Assembly: GCA_900769325.1 (NCBI GenBank)
Contig: CAAGGF010000092.1
Span: 1-17,956 of the forward strand
Direction of reading: 5' to 3'
Source of the DNA: Spirochaetia bacterium
GTDB lineage: Bacteria > Spirochaetota > Spirochaetia > Treponematales > Treponemataceae
DNA length: 17,956 nt
Positions 1 to 5,869 of the stretch are shown in pieces; the first letter of the stretch is position 1, and the number at the start of each line of letters is the position of its first letter. The notes below the pieces were generated by a model. That model saw only the letters and a program-made list of their open reading frames with translations. It was not told the DNA's origin and did not search any database. Position numbers and translations under genes: made by a program.

Positions 1-30
1 AAAAGCTTACAATTAAATTGTCAAAGAACT

Positions 31-82
31 GGCGAAACCCTTACTTTATTTTTCATCGTGAAGATTTATGTGGTTTCGCCTT
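31..82. repeat. Nested-palindrome repeat, copy 1
   Basis: The unit has terminal inverted arms GGCGAAACC (31-39) and GGTTTCGCC (72-80). An inner small dyad TTCA-TCG-TGAA lies at about 52-62. Its 3' half is almost identical to that of the unit at 138-190, with two substitutions over about 33 bases. The two units are about 107 bp apart. Function is unknown; it could be a REP/MITE-like element or the stem of a structured RNA. Confidence 0.6.
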
Positions 83-137
83 CTAGTTTTTCTTTGAAAA
101 ACTGGTGTCAGATTTTTTATTCATGTTTAAGTCTCTA

Positions 138-190
138 GGCGAAACTAAATAACTATTTTTTCATCATGAAGATTTTTGTGGTTTCGCCTT
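138..190. repeat. Nested-palindrome repeat, copy 2
   Basis: Second copy of the unit at 31-82. Outer arms are GGCGAAAC (138-145) and GTTTCGCC (181-188), and the inner dyad is TTCAT-C-ATGAA (160-170). The left half between arm and inner dyad has diverged, while the arms, inner dyad and 3' half are kept. That pattern suggests the folded form matters. Confidence 0.6.
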
Positions 191-214
191 TCAATTTTCA
201 CAACTATCATCTTC

Positions 215-260
215 TGTCATTCCGAATTCGTTTCGGAATCCCACTTATAGGTCTTTTACA
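215..260. repeat. CATTCCGAA-type dyad repeat, copy A
   Basis: The sequence starts TGTCATTCCGAA and has an 8-bp hairpin, ATTCCGAA (219-226) with TTCGGAAT (232-239), followed by CCCACTTATAGGTCTTT. A near-identical copy in the same orientation lies at 14189-14232. I read it as a dispersed, REP-like intergenic element. Confidence 0.7.
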
Positions 261-315
261 CCCGCTAAAAACTCACTCCAATTTATAAATCTATTTTTAA
301 TTTGAAAAATCAAAT

Positions 316-444
316 TTAATTTTCTGTGTTAAATATTTTTTCGTTGAGCCAAAATTTATCTGTAATGTCGCTGTATTTTGTTCCGACTTTGTAATTTTTT
401 AAGTCTGCAAGCGAGAAATGATATGTTGAAGCAGTTTTCCTTTT
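316..444 (-). pseudogene. Out-of-frame C-terminal tail of the nuclease-like gene
   Basis: In the -1 frame relative to the upstream gene, the minus strand encodes 39 protein-like residues. They include SLADLKNYKVGTKYSD and DKFWLNEKIF, and the frame ends at TAA (316-318). Joining the frames at the A4 runs (+ strand T runs at 435-438 or 441-444) gives a 234-aa product. A one-base deletion, a sequencing error or slippage on AAAA would all explain it. Confidence 0.55.
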
Positions 445-1019
445 CCGTGAATGCATACGAGATAAACTATTACTTTTGACAAATCTTCTTTATTTCCTAT
501 TTGATCTACGGAGTTACGATAATTTTCAAATAATTTTTGGAATTTACTTTTTTCCCATACATCTTCTTTTTCTATATTAAGGTAATGAACAAAAAAACTT
601 TTCTTTTCATTTGTCAGTTTTACTTCTTTTGCAAGTTTTAAAAAATCTTTGCAGATAGTTTTTGAGTTACCGTGTTTAAATTCTATACAACTTGCTAAAC
701 TTTGTATTTTGTTTTCGCTGTAAAGTGTCACATCACAATTACCAGACCTGTGATGGTCACCATTTTCATTAGTTGGTTTGCTTGTTGGTTTTTCTAAATC
801 TAAAAAGGAATAAACAAGTTTTGTAGGAGTTTCTACCGAATAAAAATAAGTTTTATCTTCTTCAACATTTCTTAAGAAAATTTGTTTGAGTTCCTGTTCC
901 GAGCGTCTTTCATTTCCATCCCTATAACATGGAAAAATTAACTGACTTGAAGTTCCGTCAGTTGTAAGTGCTTTTATTAAATCGTTGAAAGATTTTTCAA
1001 TAATTTCTTCGATAGACAT
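399..1019 (-). CDS. PD-(D/E)XK nuclease-like protein, 3' end apparently frameshifted
   Basis: This 206-aa protein has no signal peptide and is probably cytoplasmic. It shows the layout of the PD-(D/E)XK nuclease fold: an early helix with acidic residues (E41, E43), a strand with Asp (D96 in NCDVTLY), then a strand with E113-F-K115 in CIEFKHG. The family cuts or processes DNA (restriction, repair, defence); the target here is unknown. The start ATG at 1019 has AGGGAG about 9 nt upstream. The gene lies 64 nt downstream of the 117-aa gene on the same strand, so they may be co-transcribed. The C-terminus (after K195) looks wrong: the -1 frame gives a convincing 39-residue continuation to a stop at 316, implying a one-base loss in an A4 run. 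The fold call is motif-based, and I do not recognise the exact family. Confidence 0.6.
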   Translation of the reverse strand: MSIEEIIEKSFNDLIKALTTDGTSSQLIFPCYRDGNERRSEQELKQIFLRNVEEDKTYFYSVETPTKLVYSFLDLEKPTSKPTNENGDHHRSGNCDVTLYSENKIQSLASCIEFKHGNSKTICKDFLKLAKEVKLTNEKKSFFVHYLNIEKEDVWEKSKFQKLFENYRNSVDQIGNKEDLSKVIVYLVCIHGKGKLLQHIISRLQT

Positions 1020-1083
1020 ACTTAGACTCCCTGTATAAGTTTCAATTTATTTTTAGATGATATTTTAAAATTTAAATAAAACT

Positions 1084-1437
1084 CTACTCTGGAATGTATG
1101 TGTATGTTTTTCTGAAAATGCGTTTTGCACGGAATTTTTGCGGCATTTCTAAAATTACTTCTTTTAAAAGCCAGCCGACATCTACGCTATCATGTTTTAT
1201 TGCTTTTTCTTTATTTTCATCTTTATCAATGCGATAATGATTGTACATATAAACTAAAGGCTTTTTTTCCCACATTTCTTTATTTTCTAACAAATCAGAA
1301 CATTTAAAACTTTTTTCAGGAGTATTTTCGCACCATTTTTCAACTAAACTTCTTAAATAATTTTTTATCTCTATTTTTTTCTCTGCTTCGAGATACCTTA
1401 TTTCTCTTTTCTTTTTTTTAGGATCATTTATAATCAT
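1084..1437 (-). CDS. Hypothetical 117-aa basic protein
   Basis: I do not recognise this protein. It is soluble, Lys/Glu-rich and lacks a signal peptide or membrane segment. It begins MIINDPKKKKREIRYLEAEKK, has a helical middle (DVGWLLKEVILEM) and ends in a basic beta-like stretch (RAKRIFRKTYTYIPE). A nucleic-acid-binding role is possible but not shown. I chose the ATG at 1437 because GAGGAA lies about 8 nt upstream. The longer frame from 1509 would start inside the intrinsic terminator of the preceding lipoprotein gene, and its extra 24 residues are hairpin sequence. It is followed after 64 nt by the nuclease-like gene on the same strand, so the two may form a small unit. Confidence 0.5.
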   Translation of the reverse strand: MIINDPKKKKREIRYLEAEKKIEIKNYLRSLVEKWCENTPEKSFKCSDLLENKEMWEKKPLVYMYNHYRIDKDENKEKAIKHDSVDVGWLLKEVILEMPQKFRAKRIFRKTYTYIPE

Positions 1438-1473
1438 TTGTGGAATTTCCTCATCTGTTTGATTTATAAACTC

Positions 1474-1507
1474 AAAAAAGGGACTGTTCAAAAATATGAA
1501 CAGCCCC
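1474..1507 (-). terminator. Rho-independent terminator of the OMP/lipoprotein block
   Basis: Read on the minus strand, GGGGCTGTTC (1507-1498) pairs with GAACAGTCCC (1489-1480) across an 8-nt loop, followed by six T (1479-1474). The stem has 10 pairs, one of them G-U in the minus-strand RNA. The plus-strand RNA would have an A-C mismatch there, so it points to minus-strand transcription. It lies 21 nt past the stop codon of the 554-aa lipoprotein. Confidence 0.85.
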
Positions 1508-1528
1508 ATTACTAATTAGAAGTAAAGA

Positions 1529-3193
1529 TTATTTTCCAATAACTTTCATACTTACAATTACAGGATTTAAGAATGTTACATACAGTCTATAATTCTTTCC
1601 GGCTTCCAAACCAGTTATTTTTGAATTACCTTTTGTTATATCTCCTGAAACTTCGTTATTAAGTCCTTTAATTTCTGCGCCACAACCATACCATTCAGAT
1701 ATACCATCATTTTCATCGTTATCATTAAATTTCTTAATACCAAACTCGACACTTGTATCTACAGGAGAGAAATCACAATAGAAAGTATTTTCTTGTGTTG
1801 AATCCTTTACAAATTTAGGGAATCCTTTTGGATAAGGATATTTAGTTGTGTCTTGACCCCAACCAGAATTATTAACATTTGACCACATATAACTATTAAA
1901 TTTTGCAATATTAGGAATTTCTGCAGAACTTACTTTTGCTGTTAATGTGAAATTTTCCTTGTCTTCTGTTAATTTAACTAAATACCAATTTCCTTTTGTA
2001 AGTCCGTTTACTTTTACTGGTACTTCAACTGTTGTTTCATCAACTATTAAATAAGATAGTTCTACATCATCTTCAGCATCTACAGTAATTTTGGTCGATG
2101 AACTTGTACTTGATGAGCCCCAAACTTTACTTCCATCGCCTTCAGCACGACGAATACTAATAGATAAATCAGTGTTTTCTGCCTGGAAATAGAATGCTTT
2201 TGCAGTTTCATATTTAACTTCATAGAATTTATCAGCATAATACCAGTTACCATTGATAGCTGCATTTTCCAGCATACTTACAATTTCACCTTTGATAGTT
2301 GCTTTATTGATTCCAGCAGAGATATCAAGTGTAAGTTTGTATTCAACATTCTTTTTAACAGAGAATTTTAAATTCTGTGTTGTTGCAGCATTTAATTCAA
2401 GAGTACCAGTTTCTAAATCTCCGCCAAAAGTTCCAGCTAAAGAATTGGTGATATAGAATTCTATATCGTCTTCATCTGCTGTTGCGATGAAATCATATGT
2501 ATATTGCATGCCAGCTTGTGTCATTGAATACATAATGTCTTTTCCATCTTTATCTTTTGCAGGGAAGTTAGTTGATTCTCCAACAATATTTAACCTCATT
2601 TCTGCAGGATTGTTTGGAACACCGTCAAGTTTAAGCTGAACAACACCTTTAGCAGAATCATATTTTGCTCTAAGAACATAAGTTTCCCCTGCTGTTGCAC
2701 CATCAAAAACAAGATGTTTCGGGTCACCAGATACTCCAGCATCACCTAATTTACCAATTTTCTGATAATCTTCACCAGCTTTAATGTACTGAACATTATC
2801 ACCGTTTAATGAACCATAATGACCTACATTCCAATCTGGAGTTGCATCTGCTTTAACACTTGTAAGTGGAACAACTTTGAAGTGTGATGCTGTCATTGGG
2901 TCTGAACCACGCCATGATCCTGTAGAATCATCAGTCAATTTATATGTTATTCCATCTTTACCTTTGAATTCACAACCATCTTTGAATGTAATTTCCAAAG
3001 ATTGTTCACTTCCATCTGGTGTATCTAGATGCATAGGAATAACATGATTACCTGGATCATTTGTAATACCTACAATTGCTAAGCCGAATGCATCTTCCTG
3101 TTTTGTGGCGTCAACTTCATGCATGTCGCCTGAACAGCTTGCAAATCCAAAAAGAACAGCCGCTGCGGCAAATACTGAAAGTAATTTTTTCAT
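1529..3193 (-). CDS. Surface lipoprotein, SusE/SusF-like glycan-binding candidate
   Basis: The 554-aa protein starts with a signal peptide and lipobox FASC, with lipidation predicted at Cys20. The start ATG at 3193 is preceded by AGGAG at good spacing. The mature protein is acidic, beta-rich, and seems built from several Ig/CBM-like sections: about 35-190, 197-305, 310-420 and 430-554. It is rich in aromatic residues (NGNWYYADKFYEV, KGNWYLVKLTED, YMWSNVNNSGWG, SEWYGCG), as in proteins that bind sugars through stacked aromatics. It lies 125 bp downstream of the beta-barrel gene, in the same direction and divergent from the amylase operon, and ends in a strong terminator. A SusE/SusF-like starch-binding role is inferred from architecture and context only, since I cannot see a diagnostic motif. 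Lipoprotein status is well supported; binding is speculative. Confidence 0.75.
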   Translation of the reverse strand: MKKLLSVFAAAAVLFGFASCSGDMHEVDATKQEDAFGLAIVGITNDPGNHVIPMHLDTPDGSEQSLEITFKDGCEFKGKDGITYKLTDDSTGSWRGSDPMTASHFKVVPLTSVKADATPDWNVGHYGSLNGDNVQYIKAGEDYQKIGKLGDAGVSGDPKHLVFDGATAGETYVLRAKYDSAKGVVQLKLDGVPNNPAEMRLNIVGESTNFPAKDKDGKDIMYSMTQAGMQYTYDFIATADEDDIEFYITNSLAGTFGGDLETGTLELNAATTQNLKFSVKKNVEYKLTLDISAGINKATIKGEIVSMLENAAINGNWYYADKFYEVKYETAKAFYFQAENTDLSISIRRAEGDGSKVWGSSSTSSSTKITVDAEDDVELSYLIVDETTVEVPVKVNGLTKGNWYLVKLTEDKENFTLTAKVSSAEIPNIAKFNSYMWSNVNNSGWGQDTTKYPYPKGFPKFVKDSTQENTFYCDFSPVDTSVEFGIKKFNDNDENDGISEWYGCGAEIKGLNNEVSGDITKGNSKITGLEAGKNYRLYVTFLNPVIVSMKVIGK

Positions 3194-3259
3194 TTAGTTT
3201 CTCCTAAATGTATTTTTTTTTCGATTTCAACGAAATCAGTTTTGAAAGTTTCTAATATT

Positions 3260-3288
3260 GGCAAAGTTTTCAAAAAGAAAACCCTGCC
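3260..3288 (-). promoter_or_regulatory. Minus-strand RNA hairpin between OMP and lipoprotein genes
   Basis: In the minus-strand transcript GGCAGGGUUUUC pairs with GAAAACUUUGCC around a UUUUU loop, giving 12 pairs including two G-U. The plus-strand RNA would have two A-C mismatches. No T run follows on the minus strand, so it is more likely an intergenic mRNA hairpin (processing or stability, differential expression) than a terminator. Confidence 0.5.
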
Positions 3289-3318
3289 GTTATATTAAAA
3301 ATTCGCTTTCAAATTAAA

Positions 3319-5418
3319 TTAGATATCCCAACGGATTCCTACACGAAGTGCAGCGCGTCCGTCGTACCAGTCAACAGGGTCATCGTTAGACTGTCCCTGA
3401 TTGATACCGTCAACCCAGAATCTTCCGATATTTGCTCTGTCAAGACGAAGATTATCCTGTCCTGCACCGAATGAAGCAAATGGGTCTGTGTTGAATACAA
3501 ACTGAGCATAAAGTGTAGGTTTTTTAGCTGCCTTGAACTGTTTTGAAACGCCTACAGCAAATCCGAACGGATTGTTTGCATCTGCGTTGAATGCTTTTCC
3601 AGCTTCTGTATCTTTTACATTCTTCAATGCGAATGCCAAAGTTGCTTTAATGCTGTATGGGAATTCAACCTGTCCGATGAGAGAGTTCAAAAGGCGTGCA
3701 GAGTTAGAGTTATCAAATCCGTAGTAAACATTTACGGCTTTTACAGCATCGTTGTCGAGGTTCCAGTTTGCAGAAAGTCCTGCCTGTTTGAAGAGGAACT
3801 GGCTGTCAGAAGCACTGTATGTGTCTCCAATGTATTTTTTACCGAATGATTCGTCTGTGATATCTTTACCAGTAGCATCATATACTTTCTGAATTTCATA
3901 AAGATTCAACTTCATATCTGCATAAACGCCAAGAGTAAGTCCTAAGTCTTCAAATGCGTAAGATGCAGCAGGTTTAAATACGAGTTCTGTACCGCCTGTT
4001 ACACCGAACAATGGAGCCATGTCATCAGCACATCGTGCAGCATACCAGCCATCCCATGCACCAGAATGTGAAACATATTTTGTTGCAAATTCACTGTCAG
4101 AATTGATTGTTTCAAGCGGGAGTGTTGCAGATACGCCTAAGTCGATTTTAAGTGCATCCATAGGTTTTACCCATGCATTAAGAGAAACGCTCTGGCTGTT
4201 TAAAACACCTAACTGGTCAGAAAGGAGGAAGTCTCCGTCATCCTGGTCTTCTCGAACATAGAGCATAGAAGCCTGAGCACCGCGGAATCGGTATTCAGCA
4301 TTTACAGCAAAATTTTCTGCTTTGTAACCAACCTGTGCGTTAGCAGCAAAGTTCTGGATTCCGTCGATGTTTCCTGTTCTGTAGAATACATCTGTTGACT
4401 GTCCGAAGAATGCAGACATTCCGGCATCTCCGTCTTCCTGAGGAATTGCAATGATTTCTTCTGAAGATTTCTGATTAGTTGCAAGAAGTCCCTGCAATGC
4501 GAAAGAGAATCCGCCGATTTTGTCTTTTACACCAACGATGAAGTCGTGTTCAACAGGATCATAGAATGCGTAGTCTCCTGCATACATTCCATTTGACTGT
4601 AAATCAACAACGAGGTCATCCTTGCTGAATCCGAGCCATCCCCAGTAACCGTATCTGTAACCTTTTCTGTCAGCAGTTCTGTTTGGAGCAAATCCGATAT
4701 CCCAAACAAGACCAGTAACATCTTCAAGGGCAGCCTGTGCTTTTGAACCAAGACTGAATACATTGAATCCACCAGTATGCTGATAACCTGCATCCCAAGA
4801 TGAACATACAGTTGTCCAAGTGATTGCCTGACGTACATCCGGTTTTGCATAGTTAAATCCTGTCAAGAAGTTTACATAAGGAGTGTTGAAACCGAATTTG
4901 AAGTGACCGAGGAAAGGATTTGTTCCAGGACCTGCAGCAGAACCTTTATTATTGTTTCCCTGTGCAAGGTAGTATACAGGATTTAAAAGAAGACCTGATA
5001 CTAAATTTTTAAGTCCTGTTTCAGCAGAAACCATTTCACCACCAGTAGAAGATTTCTGATAAATGTAATTTCGGCGTGTACCACCGTTACCGTCATGACC
5101 TGCATCTTCCATTTCTGTTTCTGCCATAGCGATTTCAATATAAACTGGACAGTTAGGAAGGAAATTACCAACAAATTTGTTATATGACTTAGCACCAACA
5201 GTTACAGAATCAAGGTCAAGACCTTTTTTAGAAGGGTCAAATGAGTTCTGTGTAAGATAGTTACCCTGTACACCGAACATTGTACAGCTTACAAAGTTAA
5301 TCTTAGCCTTGCTAGCAGCAGCATCGTCATCACCGCCGATCATATCAGCGATAACTACATGTGAATTATGACTTTTTGGAGTGGTTTTGTACCGCCGAAT
5401 TCGCTCTTTTACTTTCAA
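3319..5418 (-). CDS. Outer-membrane beta-barrel protein, 5'-truncated
   Basis: The open frame encodes 699 residues of typical outer-membrane barrel sequence: alternating amphipathic strands such as GHFKFGFNTPYVNFLTGFNY, AANAQVGYKAENFAVNAEYR and SIKATLAFALKNV. It ends in a C-terminal strand, ALRVGIRWDI, suited to insertion by the BAM machinery. It resembles large Treponema porin-like proteins. The N-terminus is abnormal: there is no signal peptide, no ATG with a Shine-Dalgarno, and the longest frame begins at TTG (5418) with the basic stretch MKVKERIRRYKTTPK. The next candidate ATG (5343) also lacks an RBS. Real barrel sequence seems to begin near VVIADMIGG. I therefore read it as a gene that lost its 5' end through recombination or insertion, or a silent donor cassette. 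As it stands it probably cannot be exported. Downstream lies the 554-aa lipoprotein. Confidence 0.65.
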   Translation of the reverse strand: MKVKERIRRYKTTPKSHNSHVVIADMIGGDDDAAASKAKINFVSCTMFGVQGNYLTQNSFDPSKKGLDLDSVTVGAKSYNKFVGNFLPNCPVYIEIAMAETEMEDAGHDGNGGTRRNYIYQKSSTGGEMVSAETGLKNLVSGLLLNPVYYLAQGNNNKGSAAGPGTNPFLGHFKFGFNTPYVNFLTGFNYAKPDVRQAITWTTVCSSWDAGYQHTGGFNVFSLGSKAQAALEDVTGLVWDIGFAPNRTADRKGYRYGYWGWLGFSKDDLVVDLQSNGMYAGDYAFYDPVEHDFIVGVKDKIGGFSFALQGLLATNQKSSEEIIAIPQEDGDAGMSAFFGQSTDVFYRTGNIDGIQNFAANAQVGYKAENFAVNAEYRFRGAQASMLYVREDQDDGDFLLSDQLGVLNSQSVSLNAWVKPMDALKIDLGVSATLPLETINSDSEFATKYVSHSGAWDGWYAARCADDMAPLFGVTGGTELVFKPAASYAFEDLGLTLGVYADMKLNLYEIQKVYDATGKDITDESFGKKYIGDTYSASDSQFLFKQAGLSANWNLDNDAVKAVNVYYGFDNSNSARLLNSLIGQVEFPYSIKATLAFALKNVKDTEAGKAFNADANNPFGFAVGVSKQFKAAKKPTLYAQFVFNTDPFASFGAGQDNLRLDRANIGRFWVDGINQGQSNDDPVDWYDGRAALRVGIRWDI

Positions 5419-5437
5419 TTTGTATGTACAAAACCAC
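5381..5437. repeat. 12-bp perfect inverted repeat at the OMP 5' junction
   Basis: GTGGTTTTGTAC (5381-5392) and GTACAAAACCAC (5426-5437) are perfect inverted copies 33 bp apart. They enclose the TTG start and first codons of the truncated barrel gene. The spacer is short for an invertible switch, so an element end or RNA stem is more likely. Confidence 0.6.
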
Positions 5438-5610
5438 CTGAAGGATTTTCACCTTGTGCCCCAAAAATTTAAAAACGGCATTTTTCACCCCTTAAAAGTG
5501 CAAGGTTTAGCATTTTCAGGAGGCAAAAGGGTGTGATATTTACGCTTTCAGGGCAAATTTAAAAGTAGTTTTTGTGGAAGTCAAAATTCTTTCAAAAAAT
5601 TTGCCGTTCT

Positions 5611-5640
5611 GTATACTATACAAAGAGGGAAAATCGTCAA
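5611..5640 (-). promoter_or_regulatory. Possible sigma-70-like promoter toward the OMP gene
   Basis: On the minus strand TTGACG (5640-5635) is followed by the A/T-rich dyad GTATAGTATAC. No -10 choice has ideal spacing: TATAGT gives 14, TAGTAT about 16, TATACA 19. It would give a leader of about 190 nt before the barrel frame. Weak evidence. Confidence 0.25.
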
Positions 5641-5809
5641 AAATTCTCTCTTGAGGAGATATTTTTATAGGGGTTTTGGGGGAAATACGGAAATTTTCTT
5701 GAAATTTTAAGAATTTTGCCTGAAAAGAGGAGCGGGAAGGGGGTTGAAAAATGGTTTTAAATGGTTTTTTTCCAAATTTTTCTCCAAAACTTAAAAAATC
5801 GTTATTTTT

Positions 5810-5837
5810 TTGACAAATCTTTGAATTCATTTAAACT
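5810..5837 (+). promoter_or_regulatory. Sigma-70-like promoter of the amylase operon
   Basis: A consensus -35 TTGACA (5810-5815) is followed after 16 bp by TAAACT (5832-5837), a 4/6 match to the -10 box. This would start transcription about 25 nt upstream of the amylase ATG, whose ribosome site is AAGGAT at about 5857-5862. No other promoter is evident before the three linked genes. Confidence 0.5.
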
Positions 5838-5869
5838 TTAAATAAAAATAAGGATTTAAGGATAAAAAA

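Larger units (their letters stand above)
1..315. other. Gene-free AT-rich region with repeats
   Basis: I see no credible coding frame here. It holds the two nested-palindrome units and the CATTCCGAA dyad listed separately. Bases 261-315 carry nothing recognisable. No clear intrinsic terminator follows the minus-strand gene that ends at 316 or 399. Confidence 0.6.
5419..5869. other. Divergent intergenic control region
   Basis: This 451-bp AT-rich region lies between the minus-strand barrel/lipoprotein block and the plus-strand amylase operon. It holds the right arm of the 12-bp inverted repeat, a minus-strand ten-codon mini-ORF with an AAGGGGTG ribosome-site-like sequence (ATG near 5480, stop at 5449-5451), the small dyad GTATACTATAC (5611-5621), and the amylase promoter. 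A 96-codon minus frame (5540-5830) looks like low-complexity noise and is not annotated. Confidence 0.5.

Noticed and set aside
31..190. Possible CRISPR array
   Set aside because: Only two units, repeats of about 52 bp with nested palindromes and diverged interiors, no cas gene.
4019..4850. Several open frames of 60-107 codons inside the barrel gene
   Set aside because: Shadow frames with no protein-like features; the barrel frame explains the region.
5540..5830. 96-codon minus-strand open frame
   Set aside because: Low-complexity Lys/Phe/Ser-rich product, no ribosome site, and it overlaps the amylase promoter; it looks like chance in AT-rich DNA.
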